Of a stretch of DNA of 64,000 nucleotides, positions 16,950-25,475 are shown in pieces; position 1 is the stretch's first letter, and each line of letters begins with the position of its first letter. The DNA is from Micromonospora fulviviridis (GTDB taxonomy: Bacteria > Actinomycetota > Actinomycetes > Mycobacteriales > Micromonosporaceae): the NCBI RefSeq assembly GCF_014648395.1, contig NZ_BMRA01000006.1:283100-347099 (forward strand). Direction: 5' to 3'. Below the pieces are notes generated by a model, which was not told the DNA's origin, did not search any database, and saw only the letters and a program-made list of their open reading frames with translations. The translations under genes and the position numbers were made by a program.

Positions 16950-18230
16950 TCAGCGGTGCCTGCGGATGCGCTCCCAGGTGCTGGGGGAGTCGAGCCGTAC
17001 CCCTGATTGGAGCGGGCTCGTGACCGGCTTGCCGCCGCCGGCGACGGCGGTGACCCGGCCGTGTTCGGCGCCGGCGGGCAGCGCGGCCGGCACGGCCGGG
17101 ATGTCGGTGTCCAGCTTGACGCGGAGGCCGGGCCAGCCGACGACGGACAGGTCGTTCGCGGCGTGCATCGTGGTCTCGGCGCCGAGCGGCCCGCGGACGG
17201 TGGCGACCGGGTCGCCGGCCCGGACGACCGGATGCAGCCTGATCGCGGAGGCGGCGCTGCCGATCAGCGCGCGGGTCACCCGGAAGACCCGCTCCAACTG
17301 GACCGGGGTGTCCGCGCCGGGCTGCCCGAGGACGGCGCCGACGACCGTGATCTTCCGGCCGCCGACGGTGACGACGAAAGCGAAGGACAGGCACCCGCCG
17401 GCCTCGTCGGTGGACCCGGTCTTGATCCCCACGACGCCGTTCCGGCCGACGAGCGAGTTGTAGTTCTTGACCTCGCCGGCGACGGGCAGCGTGGCCTTCT
17501 TCTGGGCCACGATCTCCGCGAAGGCGGGCAACGCCATCGCCTTGCGGGCGAGGATCACCTGGTCGGCGGCGGTGCTGACGGTCGCCGGGCTGAGCCCGGA
17601 CGGGTCGGTGTAGCGGGTGTTCCGCATGCCGAACTCGGCGGCGGTGTCGTTCATCTTGTCGACGAACGCGTCGATGCTGCCGGCGTCCCAGGCGGCGAGG
17701 ATCCGCGCCATGTTGTTCGCGGACGGCAGCAGCACCGCCTGGAGGGCCTGGCGCTCGGTGAAGACCGCGCCCGCGGTGACGCGGATGAGGGACTCGCCGC
17801 GCGCGAGTTCGCTCGGGTAGGCGGCGGCCTGCGCCGCGCTGACCGTCAGCTTCGGCCCGTGCTCGCCCCGGTCGAGGGGATGCTCGGTCAGGATGACGTA
17901 CGCCGTCATCACCTTGGCCACGCTTCCGATGGGCAGCGGCTCGCTGCCGCCCGAGGTGCCGATGGACCCGACGCCCTCCACGTAGAGGGCGGCCTGCCCC
18001 GACCGCGGCCACGGCACCGTCGGCGCCTTGCCGGGGATGACCGTCGACAGGGGCAGCGTGCGCGTGACGGTCGGCGCGGGCAGCGGGTGGCGCAGCGGTG
18101 CGACCGCCACCAGCACGGCGGCGACCAGGAGCAGGGTCGTGAGGATGCTGATCAGCACCGGGAGGCGCCGCCGGCGGCGGCGTGGCGGCGGGACCCGCGG
18201 GATCACCTGGGTCGTCGCAGAGTCGAGCAT
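16950..18230 (-). CDS. D-alanyl-D-alanine carboxypeptidase (peptidase S11, PBP5/6 type)
   Basis: This 426-residue membrane-anchored enzyme has a basic N-terminus, one transmembrane helix (about 28-48) and an S11 transpeptidase-like domain. The three active-site motifs are in order: SVAK (PIGSVAKVMTA), SAN (LPSANNMARIL) and KTG (GIKTGSTDEAG). It removes the terminal D-Ala of peptidoglycan pentapeptides outside the membrane. A C-terminal beta domain (about 330-400) is present. The start at 18230 is preceded by GGGGGAGA. Confidence 0.9.
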   Translation of the reverse strand: MLDSATTQVIPRVPPPRRRRRRLPVLISILTTLLLVAAVLVAVAPLRHPLPAPTVTRTLPLSTVIPGKAPTVPWPRSGQAALYVEGVGSIGTSGGSEPLPIGSVAKVMTAYVILTEHPLDRGEHGPKLTVSAAQAAAYPSELARGESLIRVTAGAVFTERQALQAVLLPSANNMARILAAWDAGSIDAFVDKMNDTAAEFGMRNTRYTDPSGLSPATVSTAADQVILARKAMALPAFAEIVAQKKATLPVAGEVKNYNSLVGRNGVVGIKTGSTDEAGGCLSFAFVVTVGGRKITVVGAVLGQPGADTPVQLERVFRVTRALIGSAASAIRLHPVVRAGDPVATVRGPLGAETTMHAANDLSVVGWPGLRVKLDTDIPAVPAALPAGAEHGRVTAVAGGGKPVTSPLQSGVRLDSPSTWERIRRHR

Positions 18231-18365
18231 GCTGATGTCTCCCCCGTGTGGTGCGCCGCGCGGCTCGGCAGGCGCCGGCGTGGTGATCTCGGTACCACCG
18301 GTGCGGTCACCTGGTCAAGAGCGGTCACAATGCCACGTGCCGCGCGGTGGGCGCGGGGTCGCGGC

Positions 18366-18668
18366 CTACGAGGCCAACCGCTCACCCGCGTGGCGACCGG
18401 ATCTCGCGAGTCCGACCCTGCCGTCCGACGGGTTGATCTCCGCCCACACGGCGTCGAGGGAGAGGCCGAGAACGTCGGCGATCGCGGCGATGGTCGGGAA
18501 GGCGGGGGTGGCCACGCGACCGGACTCGATCTTCCGAAGGGTCTCCGGCGAGACACCGGCGTCGAGCGCGGTGGTGAGCATCGATCTCTCCCCACGGGCG
18601 CGTCGCAGGAGGGCGCCGAGGCGCTGCCCGCGCTCGACCTCGGCGGGAGTGAGCGGCAACCTGACCAT
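18366..18668 (-). CDS. XRE-family helix-turn-helix regulator
   Basis: This 100-residue protein consists of a Cro/C1-type helix-turn-helix (about 15-70, LGALLRRARGERSMLTTALD then VSPETLRKIESGRVATPAFP) with a short basic tail. It is divergent from the aminopeptidase gene with 66 bases between, containing an AGTAT/ATACT inverted repeat. Pairing of an XRE gene with this kind of methionine aminopeptidase recurs in actinobacteria and suggests that it controls the aminopeptidase and itself. Confidence 0.85.
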   Translation of the reverse strand: MVRLPLTPAEVERGQRLGALLRRARGERSMLTTALDAGVSPETLRKIESGRVATPAFPTIAAIADVLGLSLDAVWAEINPSDGRVGLARSGRHAGERLAS

Positions 18669-18690
18669 GACACCGATTCTAGTACCGGGA

Positions 18691-18708
18691 TAGTATGGCC
18701 GGGATACT
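18691..18708. promoter_or_regulatory. Inverted repeat in XRE/map divergent promoter
   Basis: AGTAT (18692-18696) and ATACT (18704-18708) form an inverted repeat with 7 bases between. The nearby copies of CCGGGATA (18685 onward and 18700 onward) make a direct repeat as well. The stretch is AT-rich for this DNA and likely holds promoters for both genes. XRE binding is inference. Confidence 0.45.
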
Positions 18709-18734
18709 TATTGGTTGCACGAGTAAGGCGCGGC

Positions 18735-19499
18735 ATGATCGAGATCCTGAGCCCCACCGAACTGCCACGAGCCCGGGAGGCCGGTGCGCTGGTCGCCGAC
18801 ATCCTGCGGACGCTGAGGAGTCGCTGCGGGGTGGGCACGAACCTCCGGGACATCGACCGGTGGGCGCAGGCCATGATCGCCGAGGCCGGAGCGCAGTCCT
18901 GCTACGTCGACTACGAGCCGTCCTTCGGACGCGGGCCGTTCGGCCACTACATCTGCACGTCGGTCAACGACGCGGTGCTCCACGGACTGCCATACGACTA
19001 CACGCTTGCCGACGGCGACCTGCTGTCGCTCGATCTCGCCGTCTCCAGAGGCGGAGTCGTCGCCGACTCGGCTGTCAGCTTCATCGTGGGCGAGTCGAAG
19101 CCCGCGGAGAGCGTGGCGCTGATCAGCGCGACCGAGCGGGCGCTGAGCGCGGGGATCGCCGCGGCCGGACCGGGGGCTCGCATCGGTGACATCTCGCATG
19201 CCATCGGCTCGGTCCTCCGTGGGGCGGGCTATTCGATCAACACCGAGTTCGGCGGTCACGGCGTCGGATCGACGATGCACCAGGACCCGCACGTCCCCAA
19301 CACGGGGCGGCCCGGTCGCGGCTACCGGCTGCGCCCCGGGCTGCTGCTGGCGCTGGAGCCGTGGGTCATGGCGGACACCGCCGAACTCGTCACCGATGCC
19401 GACGGCTGGACGCTCCGGAGCGCGACAGGTTGCCGGACGGCGCACAGCGAGCACACGATCGCCATCACCGACGACGGAGCCGAGGTGCTCACCCGCTAG
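18735..19499 (+). CDS. map: Type I methionine aminopeptidase (pita-bread fold)
   Basis: This 254-residue M24A enzyme removes the initiator methionine from nascent proteins. The metal ligands appear in order: Asp in LLSLDLAVSRGGVVADSAVS, His in FGGHGVGSTMHQDPHVPN, Glu in LLALEPWVMAD and Glu in AHSEHTIAITD. The N-terminal domain keeps YICTSVNDAVLHGLP. Bacteria usually have a housekeeping Map near secY; this one sits with an XRE regulator and is likely an accessory copy. Its TAG overlaps the convergent AlkD-like gene by 4 bases. Confidence 0.88.
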   Translation: MIEILSPTELPRAREAGALVADILRTLRSRCGVGTNLRDIDRWAQAMIAEAGAQSCYVDYEPSFGRGPFGHYICTSVNDAVLHGLPYDYTLADGDLLSLDLAVSRGGVVADSAVSFIVGESKPAESVALISATERALSAGIAAAGPGARIGDISHAIGSVLRGAGYSINTEFGGHGVGSTMHQDPHVPNTGRPGRGYRLRPGLLLALEPWVMADTAELVTDADGWTLRSATGCRTAHSEHTIAITDDGAEVLTR

Positions 19500-20206
19500 G
19501 CCACGCCGGCCAGGTACTCGCCACGGCGCTGCGGGTCGAACTTCTCGATCGCGTACCGCAGCATGACCCGCGGCATCACCCGGTAGTGCCGGGCCAGGAA
19601 CTCCTCCTCGGCCACCCGGTCGCGGTTGCCCACCTCGCGCAGCATCCAGCCCACCGCCTTGTGGATCAGGTCGTGCGGGTCGCGCAGGAGGCGTTCCGCG
19701 AGGCGGAAGGTCCAGTCGAAGTCGCCGGCCCGGATGAAGGCGAACGTCGCCATGACGGCGATGCGCCGGTCCCACACCAGGCTCGACCCGGCCAACCGGT
19801 CGAGGACGCTCCGGTCCTTGTCGATCAGCCAGGGGCCGACGATGTACGGGGCGGACGAGTCCACCAGGTCCCAGTTGTTGATGTGGCCGGTGTTGGCCAG
19901 GACGACGTCGACGATCTGGCCGCGTTCGGTCTCGTCCGCCCTGGTGAACTTCCGCACCAGGATGAGCAGCGACGTGAGCCGCTCCTCGTGCACGCCGCTG
20001 GTGAGCAGCTTCGCCGCGTCGGCCAGGGAGAGGTCGCGCCAGTACCGGGCGGCCACCCGGCGCTGTTCCGGCACCGAGACGCCGATGGCCGTGTCACCCT
20101 CGCCGTAACCGCCGGGGACCATCTGCAGGAACCGGCTCGACGCCTGCGCCCGACGCGGGTCGGCGAGGCGGGCGAGCGCGTGGCGGACGTCGGCGGTCGT
20201 GGCCAT
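19496..20206 (-). CDS. DNA alkylation repair protein (AlkD-like)
   Basis: This 236-residue helical protein belongs to the AlkD group of HEAT-repeat DNA glycosylases. Features are GVSVPEQRRVAARYWRDLSL, the central NNWDLVDSSAPYIVG with the catalytic-region Trp-Asp, and MRLRYA-type C-terminal repeats (VMPRVMLRYAIEKFDPQRR). AlkD excises positively charged alkylpurines. The ATG at 20206 fits the family N-terminus; a longer frame to 20326 has no support. It ends in the aminopeptidase stop codon region. Confidence 0.88.
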   Translation of the reverse strand: MATTADVRHALARLADPRRAQASSRFLQMVPGGYGEGDTAIGVSVPEQRRVAARYWRDLSLADAAKLLTSGVHEERLTSLLILVRKFTRADETERGQIVDVVLANTGHINNWDLVDSSAPYIVGPWLIDKDRSVLDRLAGSSLVWDRRIAVMATFAFIRAGDFDWTFRLAERLLRDPHDLIHKAVGWMLREVGNRDRVAEEEFLARHYRVMPRVMLRYAIEKFDPQRRGEYLAGVA

Positions 20207-20283
20207 GACTGTGCAACCTACCGCGACCGCCGCTGCCCACGGTGCCGCTGACGTCGACGTACCGGCATGTCGCCGATTCGCGG

Positions 20284-20946
20284 TCACCGGCGTCGCGGCG
20301 TGATCAACCCCGCCTCGTACGCCCACACGACCAGCTGGGCGCGGTCGCGGCAGTGCAGCTTCGTCATGGCCCGGTTGACGTGTGTCTTGGCGGTCAACGG
20401 ACTGATCACCATGCGTTCGGCGATCTCGTCGTTGCCCAGGCCCCGGGCCACGAGCTCGACGATCTCCTGCTCCCGGGCGGTCAGCACGTCGCGTCCGGCC
20501 GCCGGGTCGGCCGGCGCGGGGCCGGCGACGAACTCGCTGATGAGCGTCCGCGTGACCGCGGGGGCGAGCAGCGCGTCGCCGCGAGCCACGACGGCGATGG
20601 CCTGCAGCAGGTCGGCGGGGTCGGCGTCCTTGAGGAGGAACCCGCTGGCGCCCGCCCGGAGTGCGGCGAAGACGTAGGAGTCGAGCCCGTAGTTGGTGAG
20701 GATGAGGACGCGGACCGCGGCGAGGTCGGGATCGGCGGCGAGGCGCCGGGTGGCTTCGATGCCGTCGACTCCCGGCATCTGCACGTCCATCAGCACGACG
20801 TCCGGCCGCAGGCGTCGCGACAGATGGACGGCCGACGCGCCGTCGACCGCCTCGCCGACGACCTCCACACCGTCCTCGGCGTCGAGCAGGGCCCGGAATC
20901 CGGCCCGCATGAGCGCCTGGTCGTCGGCGAGCAGGACCCGGATCAT
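20284..20946 (-). CDS. NarL/LuxR-type response regulator
   Basis: This 220-residue regulator has a receiver domain (about 1-120; acidic pocket ADDQALM, phospho-Asp in VVLMDVQMPGVDG, Lys in LLKDAD) and a LuxR-type helix-turn-helix (about 150-215; LTAREQEIVELVARGLGNDE). It starts one base after the kinase stop codon, so it is the cognate partner of the upstream histidine kinase. The candidate target is the divergent AhpD-like/multicopper oxidase operon through the palindrome at 22182. Confidence 0.93.
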   Translation of the reverse strand: MIRVLLADDQALMRAGFRALLDAEDGVEVVGEAVDGASAVHLSRRLRPDVVLMDVQMPGVDGIEATRRLAADPDLAAVRVLILTNYGLDSYVFAALRAGASGFLLKDADPADLLQAIAVVARGDALLAPAVTRTLISEFVAGPAPADPAAGRDVLTAREQEIVELVARGLGNDEIAERMVISPLTAKTHVNRAMTKLHCRDRAQLVVWAYEAGLITPRRR

Positions 20947-20947
20947 G

Positions 20948-22123
20948 TCAGCCACGATCCGCGGCGGACCGGGCGGCCGGCACCTCGCGCGAGCGCTCGG
21001 TCGTGCCCAGCGGGAAGGTGGCCCGGACCGCGAACCCGCCGCCGTCGCGGGCGGCGGCGTCGAGTGCGCCGCCCAGCCCGGCGACCCGTTCCCGCATGCC
21101 GCGCAGGCCCACACCCGGTGTCACCGGCCGGGTCGGCGACGCCTGCCCGTCGTCGGTCACCGAGACGGTCAGCTGCGCCGGGGCGTACTCGACGTGGACC
21201 CGGGCGGTGGCGGGGCCGGCGTGGCGGGCCACGTTGGTCAGGGCCTCCTGGACGACGCGATACCCGGCCTGGTCGACCTCGGCGGGCAGGTCCCGGGGCT
21301 GACCGGTGACGGTCACCTGCACCGGCACGCCGGCCGCCCGGGTCCGCTGGGCGAGTTCACCCACCCGGGCCAGCCCGACGGGGTCCTCGTCGGAGGGTGC
21401 GCGCAGGACGTCCAGCGTGGCCCGCAGTTCCCGCATCGCGGCGCTGCTGGCCTCCTGGATCGCCAGCAGCGTGGCCGACGGTTCCTCGCCGTGCTTGCGG
21501 GCCAGGTGCACGGCGATCCCGGTCTGCACCTTGATCACGGAGATGGTGTGGGTCAGCGAGTCGTGCAGGTCGCGGGCGATGCGCAGGCGCTCCTCGCCGG
21601 CGCGGCGCAACGCCATCTCCTCGCGGGTGCGTTCCGCCTCGATCGCGCGCTGCTCGACCTGTTCCAGGTACGCCCGGTGCTGCCGCGCGACGAGCCCGGC
21701 GACGTTGGCCGCCACGAACCAGCCCAGCAGCAGGGCGGTCCGCTCGGCGATCTGCTGGCCGGGCCGGCCGGCGGGCGCGACCGAGATGTCCCGGGTCAGG
21801 AAGCCGCCGAGGAAGACGAGGCTGGCCAGGGCGGCGACCGACCGGTGCCCCCGCCAGGCGGCGAGGTAGACCGCGCCGAGGACCGGGAACGCGGCGGACA
21901 CCCCGGGGTGCACGCGGACGTGGAAGGCCAGCATGGCGGCGGTCACCACGCCCAGCGCCGCCACCGGGTAGCGCCGGCACACCGCCAGGGCCGCCGCCAT
22001 GACCAGGACCAGGGCGACGTCCACCACCCGCACCGCGGCGGCGTCCGGCGCGAGCGCGGCGTTGCCGAGCAGGAGGACGCCGAGGGCGAGGCCACTGAGG
22101 GAGTACGGCAGATCACGGCGCAT
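20948..22123 (-). CDS. Sensor histidine kinase (NarL-partner, HisKA_3 type)
   Basis: This 391-residue kinase has a membrane domain of about four to five helices (about 10-150), a short coiled linker, then the HisKA_3 dimerisation region with phospho-His (ERLRIARDLHDSLTHTISVI). An HATPase domain follows (YRVVQEALTNVARHAGPATA and GVGLRGMRERVAGLGG). It phosphorylates the response regulator encoded next. No extracellular sensing domain is large enough to name; the sensing is probably by the membrane part. ATG 22123 fits the family start. Confidence 0.92.
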   Translation of the reverse strand: MRRDLPYSLSGLALGVLLLGNAALAPDAAAVRVVDVALVLVMAAALAVCRRYPVAALGVVTAAMLAFHVRVHPGVSAAFPVLGAVYLAAWRGHRSVAALASLVFLGGFLTRDISVAPAGRPGQQIAERTALLLGWFVAANVAGLVARQHRAYLEQVEQRAIEAERTREEMALRRAGEERLRIARDLHDSLTHTISVIKVQTGIAVHLARKHGEEPSATLLAIQEASSAAMRELRATLDVLRAPSDEDPVGLARVGELAQRTRAAGVPVQVTVTGQPRDLPAEVDQAGYRVVQEALTNVARHAGPATARVHVEYAPAQLTVSVTDDGQASPTRPVTPGVGLRGMRERVAGLGGALDAAARDGGGFAVRATFPLGTTERSREVPAARSAADRG

Positions 22124-22181
22124 GGCCGAACTGTAGAACGGCTGCCGCCGGTGGAGCATCCCGCGCCCGTGGTAGGTGGGC

Positions 22182-22199
22182 GTACCGCGAACGCGGTAC
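22182..22199. promoter_or_regulatory. 18-bp perfect palindrome between kinase and oxidase operons
   Basis: GTACCGCGAACGCGGTAC is an 8-2-8 perfect inverted repeat, 59 bases upstream of the kinase ATG and 67 bases upstream of the AhpD-like gene ATG. Its position between divergent transcripts makes it a strong operator candidate, most likely for the response regulator. Binding is inference. Confidence 0.65.
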
Positions 22200-22266
22200 C
22201 GGCGGCCGGGGAGGTGCCTGCGGCGGCACGACGCTTTCCCGGCCCGCCGAGGCGAGCATCGAGCCC

Positions 22267-23256
22267 ATGACATACCGCTTCTTCACCCCCGCCAGAGCGG
22301 CGGGCGCGACCGGCCTCACCGCGGCGGTCTACCGGCAGCTGCGGGACGAGTTCCTCGGGCCGGTGCCCACCTTCCAGGCGCTCTCGGCCGTGCCGGAGCT
22401 GATGGCCGCGACCTGGGCGCTGATGCGCGAGGCCCTGCTGGCCGGGGACGCGTCCCGGGTCGACCGTGAGCTCGTCGCGTCGGCGGTGTCCCGGGCCAAC
22501 CGCTGCCGGTTCTGCGTCGACGCCCACGTGATGCTGCTGCACGCGCTGGGCGAGCACGCGCTGGCCGAGGTCATCGCCCGGGGCGGGACGCCGCCGGATC
22601 CGAGGCACGCCGAGCTGGTCGCCTGGGCCGAGGCCAGCCGCAGCCCCGCGGCCGGCGCCTGGACCGGCCGGTACGGCCCCGAGGTCACCGGCACCCTGCT
22701 CGCCTTTCACTTCATCAACCGGATCGTGTCGGCGTTGCTCGACCCGGATCTGCTGCCCGGCGGCCTGCAACGGTCCCCGGTGGTGCGGTCGGTCGGGGGC
22801 CGGCTCTACGCCAGGACGGCGCGGGAGCCGAGGGAGCCCGGGCGCAGCCTTCCGCTGCTCGACACCGCCACGACCGTGCCACCGGCCTGGGCGGGGGACC
22901 GGCCGGTCGGCGTGGCGTACGCGTCGTTGCGGACCGCCGCCCTGAGCGGCGGGGACCTCCTGGGGGACGTGGCCCGCCGGACCGTCGAGGCGACCGTGCG
23001 TTGGGAGGACGGACAGTTTCCGACCCGGCCCGCGGACTGGGCCGTCGACCTGGTCCGGGACGTGCCCGGCGTGGACCGCGTCGGGACACGGATCGCGCTG
23101 CTGGCGGCGTTCGCGCCCAGCGCGATCAGCGTGGGCGACGTGGCCCTCTGGCGGCTGTCCCATCCCGGCGACGCCGACCTCGTGCGGCTGGTCGCGTACG
23201 GCGCGATCACGGCCACCGATCACGTCGCCCGGGCACTGTCCTCAGCTCACCTCTAG
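22267..23256 (+). CDS. Carboxymuconolactone decarboxylase/AhpD-like protein
   Basis: This 329-residue protein has the AhpD-like helical core in its N-terminal half, with the redox motif Cys-x-x-Cys-x-x-x-His at C80, C83 and H87 (RCRFCVDAH). This is the catalytic pair of alkylhydroperoxide reductase-type proteins. It is roughly twice the size of the minimal family, and the C-terminal half (about 180-329) is helical and may be a second, degenerate copy. It leads a three-gene operon with the DUF6220-like and multicopper oxidase genes. Confidence 0.8.
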   Translation: MTYRFFTPARAAGATGLTAAVYRQLRDEFLGPVPTFQALSAVPELMAATWALMREALLAGDASRVDRELVASAVSRANRCRFCVDAHVMLLHALGEHALAEVIARGGTPPDPRHAELVAWAEASRSPAAGAWTGRYGPEVTGTLLAFHFINRIVSALLDPDLLPGGLQRSPVVRSVGGRLYARTAREPREPGRSLPLLDTATTVPPAWAGDRPVGVAYASLRTAALSGGDLLGDVARRTVEATVRWEDGQFPTRPADWAVDLVRDVPGVDRVGTRIALLAAFAPSAISVGDVALWRLSHPGDADLVRLVAYGAITATDHVARALSSAHL

Positions 23257-23265
23257 GAGGTCACC

Positions 23266-23718
23266 ATGCGCAAGCTCTTCGTCGTCGTCAGCGCCCTGTC
23301 GCTCGCCTCGTTCGCCCTGCAGTTCGTCTTCGCCGCCGTGGGCGCGTTCACGAAACCCGCGGACGACGGCGCGTACGCCCTGCACAGCGTCAACGGGATG
23401 GCCGTCATCCCCGTGCTCACCCTGCTCACCGTCCTGTTCGCCGCGCTGGCGAAGGCGCCGGGCCGGCTCGTCGGACTGGCGGCCCTGCCGCTCGGCCTCG
23501 TCGTCGTGCAGGCGCTCCTGGCCGCGCTCGCCGACGGGTCCACCGACGCCGCGGGCGCCAGCACCCCGTTCGGCCTGACCATCGCCGGGCTGCACGCCGT
23601 CAACGGCATCGTCGCGGTGCACGTCGTGGTCAACGTCCTGAGGGGAGCGCGGCAGCTGTCCCGCCCGGAACAGGCCGCGACCACCCCGGTGCCCGTCCGG
23701 GAAGGCGAGCCGGCATGA
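23266..23718 (+). CDS. DUF6220-like four-helix membrane protein
   Basis: This 150-residue integral membrane protein has four hydrophobic helices (about 3-28, 43-65, 70-92, 102-125) and a polar tail. Histidines lie at the helix ends (YALHSVNGMAVIPV and LHAVNGIVAVHVVV), repeating an H-x-VNG pattern that could ligate haem or metal. It resembles DUF6220 by size and pattern. A strong AGGAGG lies 7 bases before the ATG. Its TGA overlaps the oxidase ATG, so the two are coupled. Confidence 0.75.
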   Translation: MRKLFVVVSALSLASFALQFVFAAVGAFTKPADDGAYALHSVNGMAVIPVLTLLTVLFAALAKAPGRLVGLAALPLGLVVVQALLAALADGSTDAAGASTPFGLTIAGLHAVNGIVAVHVVVNVLRGARQLSRPEQAATTPVPVREGEPA

Positions 23719-25469
23719 GCACCGGCTCGCTGCTCGCGGCCGACCTGGTGATCGCGGTCCTCGCGGCCGCCGCATGGCTGGGCGGCGGCGCCGCGTCGGC
23801 CGCCCGACGCCGTCCGCTCGCACGGGGGCTGGCCGCCGTCGCGCTGCTCGCCACGCTCGCCCGCGCGGTCACGATCGCCGCGCTGGCCCGCGCCGGCTGG
23901 TGGTTCGCGGCGGAGAAGGTCCTCATCGCCGCGCCGCTGTCGCTCGCGGCGGTGGCCGTCGCCGGGCCGCGGCTGCTGCGGGCCCCGGCCGACATCCGGT
24001 CCGTCGCGGTCCCGCTCCTCTTCGCCGGGTACGCCGACAGCGGCGCCCTGCTCGTGACGGTCCTGCACGGCTATCCGGCGTCGGCCGGCGCGGGACTGCT
24101 CGCGGTCGCCGGGGTCGTCGGGGCGACCGCGGTGTCGTGGCGCCTGCTCGGCGCGCCCCCGTCCCGGACGGTCTCCCGGGCGGCCGTCGCCGTGGCGGTC
24201 GCGGCGCTGCTGACCGGAACCGGGCTGGCCGCCGCCCCGGCCGCCGCTCCCGGCGTACCACATGAGCACGGGCCCGGGGACGCGCGGACCGCCGGCGAAC
24301 CGACCAGGCGGGTGACCCTGACGGCCGGGACGGCGACGGTGCGGGTGAGTGGCCGGGACGTCGCGGCCTGGGCGTTCGACGGGCAGGTTCCCGGGCCCGA
24401 GCTGACCGCCACCGTCGGCGACGTCCTGGAGGTGAAGCTCCGCAACCGGGACATCGCGCGTGGCGTCACGCTGCACTGGCACGGGTACGACGTGCCGAAC
24501 AGCCAGGACGGGGTGCCCGGCGTGACGCAGGCGGCGGTGCTGCCCGGACAGGAGTTCGTCTACCGGTTCCGGGCCGATCAGGCCGGCACGTACTGGTACC
24601 ACACGCATGCGGTGTCCGACGTCGGCGTGCGGATGGGGCTCTACGGTGTCCTGGTGGTGCGCCCGGGCCCGGTGACCGGCGTCGACGTCACGGTGCCGGT
24701 GCACACCCTCGCCGGCCTTCCGTTGCCGGCGGCGAGAACGGAGCCGGTCGCGGCGGGGACGCCCGTGCGGCTGCGCCTGGTCAACACCGACAGCACGACA
24801 CACCGGTACGCCCTGGCCGGGACCCCGTTCCGGGTCGCCGCGATCGACGGATCCGACCTGCACGGCCCGACACCGCTCGTGGACACGGCCGTGCTGATCC
24901 CGGCCGGGGGACGCTACGACCTGGTGTTCACCGCGCCCGCCACGCCGGTGGCGCTGTTCGTCGACGGACGGGCCGCCCACTCGACCGGACCGGTGTCGAC
25001 GGCGACCGGCGGGTGGCCGGTGCTGGATCCGCTCACCTACGGTGCCGGTTCTCCGGTGCCGTGGTCCCGGTTCGACCGGGAGTTCACCCTCGTGCTCGAC
25101 CGCGGCCTCGACCTGCACGGACTGCTGCCGCGGTACGCCCACACCGTCAACGGCGCGGCCGACCCGGACATCCCGCCGCAGGTCGTACGCCTCGGCGACA
25201 TCGTGAAGTTCACGATCGTGAACCGGTCCCAGACCGTGCACCCGTGGCATCTGCACGGGCACCACGTCCTGGTGCTATCCCGCAACGGGCAACCGGCGAC
25301 CGGGAGCCGACTGTGGCTGGACTCCTTCGACGTACGCCCCGGTGACGTCTGGGAGGTGGCGTTCCAGGCCGACAACCCGGGGATGTGGGCGAACCACTGC
25401 CACAACCTGAAGCACGCCGACGCCGGGATGACGCTGCACCTGATGTACCTGGGGCAGCGGAACCGCTGA
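23715..25469 (+). CDS. Membrane-anchored multicopper oxidase (six-helix N-terminus fused to cupredoxin domains)
   Basis: This 584-residue fusion has about six transmembrane helices in residues 8-172 and then a three-domain multicopper oxidase (about 195-584). All copper motifs are present: HWHG (254-257), WYHTH (294-298), HPWHLHGHH (509-517) and the type-1 site HCHNLKHADAGM (561 onward). The oxidase part would face outside and couple one-electron substrate oxidation to reduction of O2 to water. Ordinary multicopper oxidases use a signal peptide instead of a polytopic domain. It ends 6 bases before a convergent gene. Confidence 0.9.
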   Translation: MSTGSLLAADLVIAVLAAAAWLGGGAASAARRRPLARGLAAVALLATLARAVTIAALARAGWWFAAEKVLIAAPLSLAAVAVAGPRLLRAPADIRSVAVPLLFAGYADSGALLVTVLHGYPASAGAGLLAVAGVVGATAVSWRLLGAPPSRTVSRAAVAVAVAALLTGTGLAAAPAAAPGVPHEHGPGDARTAGEPTRRVTLTAGTATVRVSGRDVAAWAFDGQVPGPELTATVGDVLEVKLRNRDIARGVTLHWHGYDVPNSQDGVPGVTQAAVLPGQEFVYRFRADQAGTYWYHTHAVSDVGVRMGLYGVLVVRPGPVTGVDVTVPVHTLAGLPLPAARTEPVAAGTPVRLRLVNTDSTTHRYALAGTPFRVAAIDGSDLHGPTPLVDTAVLIPAGGRYDLVFTAPATPVALFVDGRAAHSTGPVSTATGGWPVLDPLTYGAGSPVPWSRFDREFTLVLDRGLDLHGLLPRYAHTVNGAADPDIPPQVVRLGDIVKFTIVNRSQTVHPWHLHGHHVLVLSRNGQPATGSRLWLDSFDVRPGDVWEVAFQADNPGMWANHCHNLKHADAGMTLHLMYLGQRNR

Positions 25470-25475
25470 CCGGAT

